Shown: positions 40,725 to 50,343, numbered from the stretch's first letter. The stretch is 64,000 bases of DNA from Alkalimonas cellulosilytica (GCF_036325985.1 NZ_JAUHLI010000008.1:124001-188000), one strand, 5' to 3'. Notes: generated by a model not told the origin, from the letters alone. Program-made: numbers and translations.

Positions 40725-41906
40725 GTGAACGGATTAATTTTATTTAAAGGAGCCGAAGTACTGGCTCCAGAGCCACTGGGTCAAAAGGATGTGCTAATTG
40801 CTGGTGGTAAAGTTCTGGCAATTGCTGAGTCGTTGTCGCTGGGTACCAGCAATGTACCGGTGACCGAAGTCGATGCCAGTGGGCATTATCTGGTACCCGG
40901 CTTTGTCGACTCGCTGGTGCACTTTATTGGTGGCGGCGGTGAAGCAGGTTTTGCCAGCCGCACCCCTGAAATGCAACTGACCGATGCGACCTTAGGCGGC
41001 GTCACTACCGCTATTGGTGTGCTCGGCACCGATGCAACCACCCGCACCTTGACCAACCTGCTGGCCAAAGCCCATGCGCTGGAAGAAGAAGGCATTAGCG
41101 CCTGGTGCCATACCGGCTCCTACGAAATTCCCTGCCGCACTCTCACCGGCAACATTACCGATGATTTAATCTTGATCGATAAGTTTATCGGCGTTGGTGA
41201 AATTGCCATCAGCGATCACCGTTCGTCACAGCCGACCATCAGCGAAATTCGCAAAGTGGCGGCAGCCGCCCGTGTAGGTGGCATTCTGTCAGGGAAAAGC
41301 GGCATTGTCAGCGTGCATATGGGGGCTGGCGACAGCATATTGCAGCCCATTCTTGATGCAGTCAGCGGCAGCGAGCTGGAACTGACCCAGTTTTACCCCA
41401 CCCATATGAACCGAAATCAGGCGGTGTTTGCAGCTGGCCTTGCTTATGCCAAACAAGGTGGCTATCTGGATTTTACCACCAGCACCACCGCTTATGACTT
41501 AGCCCATGGTGAAGTTGCAGCAGCAGAAGCTCTGGCACTCAGTCTGGCCGAAGGGATCCCGGTACTGCAACTGACCATGAGCTCTGATGGCAATGCCAGC
41601 CTGCCGATTTACGATAAGAAAGGGACTATGCTGGGGCTGGAAGTCGGTCAGGTGCAAACCTTGTACCAATCAGCCCGTCAGGCCGTGCAGCAATTTGATG
41701 TTGCTTTAACAGATGCAATTTGCAGCATTACTGCCTCCCCGGCCGATATTCTTGGTTTAAAGCACAAAGGACGTATTGCCATGGGCAAAGACGCCGATTT
41801 GGTACTACTTCGCCGGGACGATCTGACGATTGACCAGGTCTGGGCCAAAGGGCGACAAATGGTAGCCAATGCTAAAGCCGTGGTCAAAGGAACCTTTGAG
41901 GCCTGA
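40725..41906 (+). CDS. iadA: IadA-type isoaspartyl dipeptidase with altered metal ligands
   Basis: Amidohydrolase of the M38 family that splits beta-aspartyl dipeptides. About 393 residues from GTG at 40725 (GAGG 5 nt upstream). Conserved blocks: FIGGGGEAGFASRTPE, SVHMGAGDSILQPI, FYPTHMNRNQAV and LTMSSDGNASLPI, which hold the two later His ligands and the catalytic Asp. The first ligand motif, QHVH in E. coli IadA, reads SLVH here, so the first His is Leu; the carbamylated Lys region reads IGVGEIAISDHRSS, with Glu near that position. These are changes from the E. coli enzyme. The role in cyanophycin dipeptide breakdown is inferred from its neighbours. Confidence 0.85.
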   Translation: MNGLILFKGAEVLAPEPLGQKDVLIAGGKVLAIAESLSLGTSNVPVTEVDASGHYLVPGFVDSLVHFIGGGGEAGFASRTPEMQLTDATLGGVTTAIGVLGTDATTRTLTNLLAKAHALEEEGISAWCHTGSYEIPCRTLTGNITDDLILIDKFIGVGEIAISDHRSSQPTISEIRKVAAAARVGGILSGKSGIVSVHMGAGDSILQPILDAVSGSELELTQFYPTHMNRNQAVFAAGLAYAKQGGYLDFTTSTTAYDLAHGEVAAAEALALSLAEGIPVLQLTMSSDGNASLPIYDKKGTMLGLEVGQVQTLYQSARQAVQQFDVALTDAICSITASPADILGLKHKGRIAMGKDADLVLLRRDDLTIDQVWAKGRQMVANAKAVVKGTFEA

Positions 41907-41938
41907 ACGCATAGTTTAAGAATAATTTGGCATTTATC

Positions 41939-41963
41939 AAAAGCTGCTTCGGCAGCTTTTTTT
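41939..41963 (+). terminator. Intrinsic terminator after iadA
   Basis: AAAGCTGC-TTCG-GCAGCTTT plus a T-run (TTTTTTT overall), 33 bp after the iadA stop. It closes the cyanophycin locus. Confidence 0.92.
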
Positions 41964-42015
41964 CTGGCTAAAGCCCCATAGATAGCCGAAATAACCGCAA
42001 TTCGTGTAATTTATT

Positions 42016-42044
42016 TTCATATTCAACTGCTTACTTTCTATACT
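42016..42044 (+). promoter_or_regulatory. Candidate gltB promoter
   Basis: TTCATA, 17 bp, TATACT. It would start transcription near 42051 and give a ~215-nt leader before gltB. Other AT-rich stretches in 41964-42266 could also serve; apart from these I see nothing in this 300-bp gap. Confidence 0.4.
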
Positions 42045-42266
42045 CTAGGGTGCGAAAAGTCTGCTTGCTTTTTCACTCCAAAGCCGGTATACCTATTGCT
42101 TGATATTATTTAGACGGCTAGACGCTCTAAGAGCTTTTACTCTAGAAACACTGAAAAACTGATTTCATTTTGTTGTTTTATTTCAGTTTTACGCCGCGCA
42201 CACAAATAGAATAAAAATTCATAAAATCTACATTTATACCCATTTGGACAAGTTTGGAGGTGTGTT

Positions 42267-45200
42267 ATGGCGTTGTACCAACACGCACAAGCCCGCGAAA
42301 ACTGCGGCTTTGGCCTGATCGCCCATTTAGCAGGAACCCCCAGCCACAAGCTGGTGCGAACTGCCATCAATGGTTTGGATCGGATGCAGCACCGCGGCGG
42401 TATTTCCGCCGACGGCAAAACCGGCGATGGTTGCGGCCTCTTGATGCAAAAACCCGACAGCTTTTTCCGCGCGATTGCCGAAGAGCAAGGCTGGACCCTG
42501 GGTAAAAAGTACGGCGTTGGCATGCTGTTTTTAAGCCAGGATCCGGACAAAGCGGCTTTTGCCCGTAAAGTGATTGAAGAAGAAGTGGGTCATGAGACTC
42601 TGAGCCTGGTGGGCTGGCGGAAAATGCCGATTGACGCATCCGTGCTCGGCCCCATTGCGTTGGACTCGATGCCGCAAATTGAGCAGGTGTTTGTCAATGC
42701 CCAGCCCGGCTGGCGCAAGCGCGATTTGGAGCGCCGCCTGTATATGGTGCGCCGCCGCATTGAAAAACGGCTGGCCGATGACAGCGATTTTTATATCCCC
42801 AGTTTTTCCTGCCTGGTGACGGTATTCAAAGGCCTGATGATGCCGGCCGACTTGCCACGCTTTTATCTGGATCTGGCCGATATCCGGCTGGAAACCGCCA
42901 TTTGTGTGTTCCATCAGCGTTTTTCCACCAATACCATGCCGCGCTGGCCACTGGCGCAGCCATTTCGCTTTTTAGCGCACAATGGTGAGATCAACACCAT
43001 TAAGGGCAACCGGCAATGGGCACGCGCCCGCCAGTACAAATTTGGCTCGCCGCTGCTGCCCGATCTGCAGCAAGCCGCTCCTTTTGTCAAAGAAGACACC
43101 TCGGACTCCAGCTCACTGGATAATATGCTGGAGCTGTTTTTAGCCGGCGGCATGGATTTATTCCGCGCCATGCGTTTGCTGGTGCCACCAGCCTGGCAAG
43201 GCAACCGGGTGATGGACGATGATTTAAAAGCCTTCTACGAATTTAACTCCATGCACATGGAACCCTGGGATGGCCCGGCCGGTATTGTGATGACCAATGG
43301 CCGCCACGTCGCTTGCAATCTGGATCGCAATGGCCTGCGCCCTGCCCGCTTTGTCATCACCAAAGATCAGATACTGACGCTGGCCTCCGAAGTTGGGATC
43401 TGGGATTACAGCCCGGATGAAGTGCAGGAAAAAGGTCGGGTCGGCCCGGGCGAAATGCTGGCAGTCGATACTTACACCGGCAAGGTCTGGCGCTCCTGCG
43501 ATATCGATGAAGATTTAAAGCAGCGCCATCCATATCGAGCCTGGCTGAATGAAAATGTGCAGCGCTTAATCCCCTACGAAAAATACGAACTGGATCTGAT
43601 TGGTAAGCGGGTGTTTGACGATGCCACCATGCAGGTCTACCACAAGCTGTTCAACTACAGCTACGAAGAAATCGATCAGGTGATGACGGTACTGGCCAAA
43701 GATGGTCAGGAAGCTGTGGGCTCGATGGGTGATGATACGCCGATGGCGGTGTTGTCGCAAAAGCCACGCACCCTGTTTGATTACTTCCGTCAGCAGTTTG
43801 CTCAGGTCACCAACCCGCCCATTGATCCGCTGCGGGAAAACCACGTGATGTCGCTCGCCACCAGCATTGGTCGTGAGCACAACGTATTCAGTGAAACCGC
43901 AGGATACGCCCGCCGCATTCAGTTTGAGTCGCCGGTGATGATGTACTCGGATCTCAAGCAGCTCAAAGCCGCCGATGACGAGTTCTATCGCCACCGCCAG
44001 TTCCCGCTGAACTTTGATCCAGAGCAGCAGACCCTGCAACAAGCTCTGGAAAGCCTGTGTCAGGACGTAGTGACGGCAGTGCGTGAAGAGCAGGTGGTGC
44101 TGGTGATGTTATCCGATCGCGCCATTGCTCAGGGCAAGCTGCCCATTCCAGCTGCTATGGCCGTCGGCGCAGTGCAGCAAGCGCTGGTGAAAGCACAGCT
44201 GCGCTGCGACTCCAACATCATTGTTGAAACCGCCACCGCCCGCGATCCACACCACTTTGCTGTGCTGGTCGGTCTGGGCGCCACTGGGGTCTACCCCTTT
44301 ATGGCGTACGAAACCGTCGAGCAGCTGGTGGAAAAAGGCGTGCTGAATTTAAGCGCCCGTCAGGCGGTACTGAATTACCGCAAAGGCATCAACAAAGGCC
44401 TGTACAAGATCATGTCGAAGATGGGGATCTCCACCATCGCCAGTTACCGCTGCTCCAACTTGTTTGAGATCATCGGCCTTGGCAACGACATTATGCAGCT
44501 GTGCTTTGCCGGCATCGACTCCCGCATTGGCGGCGCCAATTTCGACGACATTCAGCAGGATTTACAGCAACTGGCGCATGTCGCCTGGCTCAAGCGCAAA
44601 CCACTGAACCACGGCGGCCTGCTAAAATACGTGCACGATGGCGAGTACCATGCCTACAACCCGGATGTGGTGCAAACCCTGCAACAGGCAGTGCGTAGTG
44701 GCGAGTACCGCGATTACCAGCGCTACAGCCAACTGGTAAATGAACGGCCTATTGCTCATATCCGCGATCTGCTGCGGATTAAGCCGGTGGATAAGCCACT
44801 GCCGCTGGAGCAGGTGGCACCCGATAGCGAGCTGTACCCGCGCTTTGACAGTGCGGCCATGTCGATTGGCGCCTTGAGCCCGGAAGCGCATGAAGCCCTG
44901 GCCATTGCGATGAACCGGCTGGGTGGCCGCTCGAATTCCGGTGAAGGCGGTGAAGATCCACGCCGTTTTGGTACCGAGAAAAACTCCAAAATCAAGCAAA
45001 TCGCCTCCGGCCGCTTTGGCGTGACGCCACATTACCTGGTCAATGCCGAAGTGCTGCAAATCAAAGTCGCTCAGGGCGCCAAGCCTGGTGAAGGCGGCCA
45101 GTTGCCGGGCGAAAAAGTCACCGCCGAAATCGCCCATCTGCGTTATTCGGTGCCTGGCGTGACCTTAATCTCACCCCCGCCGCATCACGATATCTACTCG

Positions 45201-46730
45201 ATTGAAGATTTGGCGCAATTAATTTTCGATTTAAAGCAGGTCAACCCCAAAGCTCTGGTCTCAGTAAAACTGGTCTCTGAGCCTGGCATCGGCACCATTG
45301 CCACCGGCGTGGCCAAGGCCTATGCCGATTTGATTACCGTGTCCGGCTACGATGGTGGCACCGGCGCCAGCCCACTCACCTCGGTGAAATACGCTGGCAG
45401 CCCCTGGGAATTGGGTCTGGCTGAAGTGCATCAGGCACTGGTCGATAACGGCCTGCGCCACAAAGTACGGTTGCAGGTCGACGGTGGCCTGAAAACCGGC
45501 CTCGATGTGGTCAAAGCTGCGATTTTAGGCGCTGAAAGTTTTGGCTTTGGCACCGGTCCCATGGTGGCGCTTGGCTGCAAGTTCCTGCGAATTTGCCATT
45601 TGAACAACTGCGCCACCGGCGTAGCGACGCAAGACAGCACCTTGCGTAAGAACCATTTCAATGGCCTGCCCGAGATGGTCATGAACTACTTTACCTTCCT
45701 GGCGCGCGAAGTGCGTGAGCTGTTGGCACAACTTGGGGTCGAGAAACTGGAAGATTTAATCGGCCGCACCGACTTGTTGGAGCTGGTGGAACCGCAAACC
45801 CAGAAACAAAGCCGGTTGGATTTAAGCGAAATTCTGGAGTCTTCCGGTGTGCGCTCTGAAAAACCACTCTATTGCGTTGAGCCCAATATGCCGTTCGATG
45901 CCGGCAATCTGAACTTAAAGCTGGTGGAGCTACTCGGCGATGCAGTCAAGCGCAAGGCTGGCGGCAGTGTCCGGCTGCCCATCCGCAATACCGATCGCTC
46001 GGTTGGCGCTATGCTATCCGGCTTAATTGCCCGCCAGCACGGCAATCAGGGCATGGCGGTCGAGCCGGTGCAGGTCCGGTTAACCGGCACGGCAGGCCAG
46101 AGCTTTGGTGTCTGGAATGCCGGCGGCCTGCATTTATCCTTGCAAGGCGATGCCAACGATTATGTCGGTAAAGGCATGACTGGTGGCCAGATTTCGGTGT
46201 TCCCACCCAAGGGCGTGGGTTATGCCAAAGAAGGCGCGACCATTATCGGCAACACCTGTTTGTACGGTGCTACCGGCGGACGCCTGTTTGCCGCTGGCAA
46301 AGCCGGTGAGCGTTTTGCCGTGCGCAATTCCGGGGCTATCGCTGTGGTGGAAGGCACCGGCGATAACTGCTGCGAATACATGACCGGCGGTGTAGTAGTG
46401 GTGCTGGGCGATACCGGTGTCAACTTTGGCGCTGGCATGACCGGTGGCTTTGCTTACCTGCTCGATGAGCAAGATGATCTGGAGCTGCGGGTCAATCCGG
46501 AGCTGGTCGAATGCCTGGATATCAGCATGCCGATTTTGCAGGAACACCTGCGCAGCCTGCTGCACCAACACGTTGAACAAACTGGCAGTGAACTGGCGCA
46601 CCAGATCCTGTCGGACTTTAAAACCTATTTACCCAAATTCCGTCTGGTCAAACCGAAAACCAGCGATGTACACACCCTGCTAGGTCACCGGGCTCGTTCT
46701 TCCGACGAGCTGCGTGTGCAAGCGATGTAA
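42267..46730 (+). CDS. gltB: GltB, glutamate synthase large subunit
   Basis: Makes two glutamates from glutamine and 2-oxoglutarate with NADPH. The 1487-residue protein has the Ntn glutaminase with the catalytic Cys in ARENCGFGLIAHLAG (short propeptide of 12 residues to remove), the central and FMN domain (FDSAAMSIGALSPEAHEALA, GEGGEDPRRFGTEKNSKIKQ, SGYDGGTGASPLTSVKYAG), the 3Fe-4S ligands in CKFLRICHLNNCATGVATQ and the C-terminal beta-helix rich in Gly. GGAGG precedes the ATG. gltD starts 10 bp after the stop. Confidence 0.98.
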   Translation: MALYQHAQARENCGFGLIAHLAGTPSHKLVRTAINGLDRMQHRGGISADGKTGDGCGLLMQKPDSFFRAIAEEQGWTLGKKYGVGMLFLSQDPDKAAFARKVIEEEVGHETLSLVGWRKMPIDASVLGPIALDSMPQIEQVFVNAQPGWRKRDLERRLYMVRRRIEKRLADDSDFYIPSFSCLVTVFKGLMMPADLPRFYLDLADIRLETAICVFHQRFSTNTMPRWPLAQPFRFLAHNGEINTIKGNRQWARARQYKFGSPLLPDLQQAAPFVKEDTSDSSSLDNMLELFLAGGMDLFRAMRLLVPPAWQGNRVMDDDLKAFYEFNSMHMEPWDGPAGIVMTNGRHVACNLDRNGLRPARFVITKDQILTLASEVGIWDYSPDEVQEKGRVGPGEMLAVDTYTGKVWRSCDIDEDLKQRHPYRAWLNENVQRLIPYEKYELDLIGKRVFDDATMQVYHKLFNYSYEEIDQVMTVLAKDGQEAVGSMGDDTPMAVLSQKPRTLFDYFRQQFAQVTNPPIDPLRENHVMSLATSIGREHNVFSETAGYARRIQFESPVMMYSDLKQLKAADDEFYRHRQFPLNFDPEQQTLQQALESLCQDVVTAVREEQVVLVMLSDRAIAQGKLPIPAAMAVGAVQQALVKAQLRCDSNIIVETATARDPHHFAVLVGLGATGVYPFMAYETVEQLVEKGVLNLSARQAVLNYRKGINKGLYKIMSKMGISTIASYRCSNLFEIIGLGNDIMQLCFAGIDSRIGGANFDDIQQDLQQLAHVAWLKRKPLNHGGLLKYVHDGEYHAYNPDVVQTLQQAVRSGEYRDYQRYSQLVNERPIAHIRDLLRIKPVDKPLPLEQVAPDSELYPRFDSAAMSIGALSPEAHEALAIAMNRLGGRSNSGEGGEDPRRFGTEKNSKIKQIASGRFGVTPHYLVNAEVLQIKVAQGAKPGEGGQLPGEKVTAEIAHLRYSVPGVTLISPPPHHDIYSIEDLAQLIFDLKQVNPKALVSVKLVSEPGIGTIATGVAKAYADLITVSGYDGGTGASPLTSVKYAGSPWELGLAEVHQALVDNGLRHKVRLQVDGGLKTGLDVVKAAILGAESFGFGTGPMVALGCKFLRICHLNNCATGVATQDSTLRKNHFNGLPEMVMNYFTFLAREVRELLAQLGVEKLEDLIGRTDLLELVEPQTQKQSRLDLSEILESSGVRSEKPLYCVEPNMPFDAGNLNLKLVELLGDAVKRKAGGSVRLPIRNTDRSVGAMLSGLIARQHGNQGMAVEPVQVRLTGTAGQSFGVWNAGGLHLSLQGDANDYVGKGMTGGQISVFPPKGVGYAKEGATIIGNTCLYGATGGRLFAAGKAGERFAVRNSGAIAVVEGTGDNCCEYMTGGVVVVLGDTGVNFGAGMTGGFAYLLDEQDDLELRVNPELVECLDISMPILQEHLRSLLHQHVEQTGSELAHQILSDFKTYLPKFRLVKPKTSDVHTLLGHRARSSDELRVQAM

Positions 46731-46740
46731 GGAGACGGTG

Positions 46741-48153
46741 ATGGCGCAGAATGTTTATCAGTTTATTGATGTCGAGCGGATCGATCCGCCCAAGCGCTCC
46801 TTGCAGGAGCGCACTATAGAGTTTGTTGAGATTTACCAGCCAATGACCGATACCCAGGTAGCCGGTCAGGCCGATCGTTGCCTCGATTGCGGCAACCCAT
46901 ACTGCGAATGGAAGTGCCCGGTGCACAACTACATCCCGCAGTGGCTGCAGCTGGCCCATGACGGCAAGATCATTGAAGCGGCCGAGCTGTCGCACAAAAC
47001 CAACAGCTTGCCGGAAGTCTGTGGCCGGGTTTGCCCGCAAGACCGGCTGTGCGAAGGGGCCTGTACCCTGAATGAAGGTTTTGGTGCCGTTACCATTGGT
47101 AGCATCGAGAAATACATTACCGACAAAGCCTTTGAGATGGGCTGGCGGCCGGATTTATCGGATGTGACCAAAACCGATAAAAAGGTCGCCATTGTCGGTG
47201 CCGGCCCGGCCGGCCTGGCCTGTGCCGATGTGTTGATCCGAAATGGCGTCACGCCAGTGGTGTTTGACCGTAATCCGGAAATCGGTGGTCTGCTCACCTT
47301 CGGCATTCCAGCCTTTAAGCTGGAAAAAGAAGTGATGCAGCTACGCCGGCAGATCTTCAGCGAGATGGGCATTGAGTTTCGCTTAAACACCAGCATTGGC
47401 AGCGACATCGCCTTTGACTCTCTGGTGCAGGAGTACGATGCGGTCTTCCTTGGGCTTGGCACCTACACGCCGATGAAAGGCGGCCTTGCCAACGAGGAAG
47501 CGCCAGGCGTGCTGGAAGCCCTGCCCTTTTTGATTGGCAACACCAATCAGTTAATGGGCTGGCAGACCGAACATCCGTTTGTCAGCATGGAAGGCAAAAA
47601 AGTCGTGGTGCTAGGCGGTGGCGATACCGCTATGGACTGCGTTCGTACTTCCATCCGCCAGGGCGCGCACCAGGTCATTTGTGCCTATCGACGCGATGAA
47701 GCCAATATGCCGGGCTCGCGCAAAGAAGTGCAAAATGCCCGCGAGGAAGGCGTCGAGTTCCAGTTTAATCTGCAACCGCTGGGCATTGAGGTCGATCCGG
47801 CCGGCAATGCCTGTGGCGTTCGGGTAGTGCAAACCAAGCTGGGCGAGCCGGATGCCAATGGCCGCCGCAGCCCAGAGCCAATTGCCGGCTCTGAGCAGGT
47901 GCTGGAAGCCGATGCCATCATCATTGCCTTTGGTTTTCAGCCAAGCCCACCAGCCTGGTTGCAGGACTACGGCATTGAGCTCGATAGCAAAGGCCGGGTC
48001 AAAGCCAGTGAGAAAAGCACCTATGCACTACAAACCAATCAGGACAAAATCTTCGCCGGCGGCGATATGGTGCTGGGTTCTGATCTGGTAGTGACCGCCA
48101 TCGCCCAGGGCCGCAAAGCAGCCGAAGGCATACTTGATTATCTGCAGGTATAA
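46741..48153 (+). CDS. gltD: GltD, glutamate synthase small subunit
   Basis: NADPH- and FAD-binding partner of GltB. The 470-residue protein has the two Fe-S cluster motifs CLDCGNPYCEWKCPVHN and VCGRVCPQDRLCEGAC, the FAD fold VAIVGAGPAGLACADVL and the NADPH fold VVVLGGGDTAMDCVRTSI. AAGGAG precedes the ATG at 46741; an upstream in-frame ATG lies in gltB and is not used. A hairpin follows. The pair takes in ammonium together with glutamine synthetase, downstream of the PII control exerted by GlnD. Confidence 0.98.
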   Translation: MAQNVYQFIDVERIDPPKRSLQERTIEFVEIYQPMTDTQVAGQADRCLDCGNPYCEWKCPVHNYIPQWLQLAHDGKIIEAAELSHKTNSLPEVCGRVCPQDRLCEGACTLNEGFGAVTIGSIEKYITDKAFEMGWRPDLSDVTKTDKKVAIVGAGPAGLACADVLIRNGVTPVVFDRNPEIGGLLTFGIPAFKLEKEVMQLRRQIFSEMGIEFRLNTSIGSDIAFDSLVQEYDAVFLGLGTYTPMKGGLANEEAPGVLEALPFLIGNTNQLMGWQTEHPFVSMEGKKVVVLGGGDTAMDCVRTSIRQGAHQVICAYRRDEANMPGSRKEVQNAREEGVEFQFNLQPLGIEVDPAGNACGVRVVQTKLGEPDANGRRSPEPIAGSEQVLEADAIIIAFGFQPSPPAWLQDYGIELDSKGRVKASEKSTYALQTNQDKIFAGGDMVLGSDLVVTAIAQGRKAAEGILDYLQV

Positions 48154-48161
48154 AACAAAGC

Positions 48162-48179
48162 GCCCGGCTGATGCCGGGC
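48162..48179. terminator. Hairpin between gltD and the convergent spermidine-synthase-like gene
   Basis: GCCCGGC-TGAT-GCCGGGC, a perfect 7-bp GC stem 8 bp after the gltD stop, followed by ACTTTCG on the plus strand and by GCTTTGTTTTAT on the minus strand. Confidence 0.75.
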
Positions 48180-48210
48180 ACTTTCGAGTCCTTGCTGCAT
48201 GATCGAGCAA

Positions 48211-50241
48211 CTACTTCAACACCCGCAGTAAATTGCTAAAATCATCCGTCCACTGAATGGCTGGGTTCAGCGGGGTCGGCCAATTGCCTGCCAGCTGCTG
48301 AATCGCTTCTTGCCGGATAAAGTCCTGATTCGTGGTGAGCAACACCCATTCGGTCGCCGCCGGGTTTTGGCTATCGGCCGGCGTGTGAAAAAACAGCGCG
48401 TCCAACCCAAAGTGACTGGCGTGATTGCGCACCACCGAGGTTAAATCCAGGTAGTTGTTTGAGATATGCACTGCCAATACGCCATCGGTGTGCAAATGCT
48501 GCAAATACAATGTAAAGGCTTCGCGGGTCAGTAAATGTTGCGGGATGGCATCGCTGCTAAAAGCATCCAGCACCAGCACATCAAACTGCTGGCTGCCCTG
48601 TTGCTGCAACTGCTGTTGCAGCACCAAACGGCCATCTCCCAGCAACACCTCAACGATCGCAGCGCTATCGGCCAGATAACTAAAGTGCTGCTGCGCCGTG
48701 CGGATAACCGCTGGATTCAGCTCGTAAAACTGAATGCGATCCCCAGCCTCACCATAGACCGCCAGGGTGCCGGCTCCCAGACCGACCATGCCAAAATGCC
48801 GGCCTGCGTTTTTCGTACCATCCGAGGTGCTTAGCTGCGGTTGACGATACTGCAGCGCCAGCGCCACGCCGGTACCAGGCCGGTAGTAGCTCAGCGCTTG
48901 TTGCCGCTGCTCCAAAGCCAGATACTGAGCGCCATGGCTGGTGGTGCCATCAATCAGAATACGCTGTAACTGTCCGGCCACTGGGATATCCCGCACCACC
49001 AGGCTGCCGTAGAAATTACGCTCTTGATGCACGGTAAACTGGTTTAGCAACAAATGCAGCCAAATCGCCAACAGCGCAAAACTTGCAGCCCCCCCCAGCC
49101 AGGCGACTTTTCGCCACAGCACCAGTTGACGCTGCCAGGGCAGCACGGCCAGCAGCAGAATAGCCAGCAGCACCAACGGGAATTCATGGAAATCATTTAA
49201 AAGAGCCGGAGCTAATAGATTAACCAGTAAGCCACCCAACACGCCGCCAAGCGCCATCGCCAGATAAAAGCGGGTGAGCTGACTTGCTACTGGCTTTAAG
49301 CGTGCCAGCTCGCCGTGACACAGCATGCAGCCGCTGAACAGGATCAGCAGATACAAAGCCAGCTGCGAATAGAGATCGAATAACCTGCCAAAGTGGATCA
49401 GCACCAGCGCCAGCACCAAACCAATACCAAACAGGTACAGCCAGATCGCGCGTTGATACCAGTGCTCGCGGTTAAATACCAGAATAAAGCTCAGCAGATA
49501 CAGTGCCAGCGGTACCACCCACAAAAAAGGCACTGGCGGTACGTTTTGCGTCAGTTGCTGCGTCACCGCCAGCAATAACACCACCCCTGCGGCCGATAAA
49601 CTGAGCCAATAACCCCACTGCCTGCTACTGGCAGCAGCAACAGCTTCAGAACTAGTACTGGCCTTCGGCCACTGCCATCTAAGTAAGACCAATAGCAACA
49701 AAGCCAGGCCAGTAAAGCCCAACTGCCAGCTAAAAAACTGCTGCGACAATGGCAGCCAGGGCTCCACGATAAAAGGATAACTAAGCAAAGCCCCTAAAGA
49801 GCCTAGATTGGATAATGCATAAAGCCGGTAAGGCGAGCGCATGGGGAAACGCTCAGCAAACCAGCGCTGCACCAGGGGGGCGCTGGCCGCTACCACCAAC
49901 AACGGCAGACCCAATAAAAACAGCAGCCAGCTTAAAATACTAAGCAATGGATAAGCAGATGGCTCGGGCGCTGAGACGGCACTGCCAGCCCACCACAACC
50001 AAAGCAGCGCCAACAGCACCAGACTGCCGTGCACAGTCCGTTGCTGCTTTAAACTCAGCCTATGAGTCAGCCAATGCGCATAGCTGTACCCGGCCAGCAG
50101 CATCAGTTGAAAGAACAGCATGCAAGCAGTCCAGACCGCAGCGCCACCACCGTAATAGGGCAATAACCAACGTGCTGCCAGCGGCTGGATCAGAAACAAC
50201 AACAAGGCACTGAGGAAAATGGTGATGGCAAATAAAGGCAC
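48211..50241 (-). CDS. Fused membrane / spermidine-synthase-like protein
   Basis: A 676-residue inner membrane protein. The first ~430 residues form about 10 to 12 helices (for example FLSALLLFLIQPLAARWLLP, APLVQRWFAERFPMRSPYRL). The C-terminal ~240 residues resemble a spermidine synthase-type Rossmann domain: GMVGLGAGTLAVYGEAGDRI, QFYELNPAVIRTAQQHFSYL and LVLDAFSSDAIPQHLLTREA. Such fused proteins are common but their substrate is unknown; the polyamine active site cannot be confirmed. Convergent to gltD. Confidence 0.85.
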   Translation of the reverse strand: MPLFAITIFLSALLLFLIQPLAARWLLPYYGGGAAVWTACMLFFQLMLLAGYSYAHWLTHRLSLKQQRTVHGSLVLLALLWLWWAGSAVSAPEPSAYPLLSILSWLLFLLGLPLLVVAASAPLVQRWFAERFPMRSPYRLYALSNLGSLGALLSYPFIVEPWLPLSQQFFSWQLGFTGLALLLLVLLRWQWPKASTSSEAVAAASSRQWGYWLSLSAAGVVLLLAVTQQLTQNVPPVPFLWVVPLALYLLSFILVFNREHWYQRAIWLYLFGIGLVLALVLIHFGRLFDLYSQLALYLLILFSGCMLCHGELARLKPVASQLTRFYLAMALGGVLGGLLVNLLAPALLNDFHEFPLVLLAILLLAVLPWQRQLVLWRKVAWLGGAASFALLAIWLHLLLNQFTVHQERNFYGSLVVRDIPVAGQLQRILIDGTTSHGAQYLALEQRQQALSYYRPGTGVALALQYRQPQLSTSDGTKNAGRHFGMVGLGAGTLAVYGEAGDRIQFYELNPAVIRTAQQHFSYLADSAAIVEVLLGDGRLVLQQQLQQQGSQQFDVLVLDAFSSDAIPQHLLTREAFTLYLQHLHTDGVLAVHISNNYLDLTSVVRNHASHFGLDALFFHTPADSQNPAATEWVLLTTNQDFIRQEAIQQLAGNWPTPLNPAIQWTDDFSNLLRVLK

Positions 50242-50318
50242 AGCTGTATCCGGCTGGTTTTACAAGGCGCTCAGCCTAGCTAAAGCCAGCACAGACTGCA
50301 AGCCTGTTCAGAGCCGCA

Positions 50319-50343
50319 ACAAAAAACCAACGGGGCCTTGGTT
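50319..50343 (-). terminator. Minus-strand terminator upstream of the spermidine-synthase-like gene
   Basis: On the minus strand AACCAA-GGCCCCG-TTGGTT is followed by a T-run. It lies about 80 bp before the start of the same-strand gene at 50241 and in the leader of the divergent YfcC gene, so no gene end explains it. Confidence 0.55.

Noticed and set aside
34324..41906. Complete cyanophycin storage system
   Set aside because: No cyanophycin synthetase (CphA) is present in the window; only breakdown and uptake functions are seen.
42110..42150. Palindromes GCTCTAAGAGC and CTAGA/TCTAG before gltB as a hairpin or operator
   Set aside because: The loops are too short to fold, the stems are AT-rich, and no known regulator site is matched.
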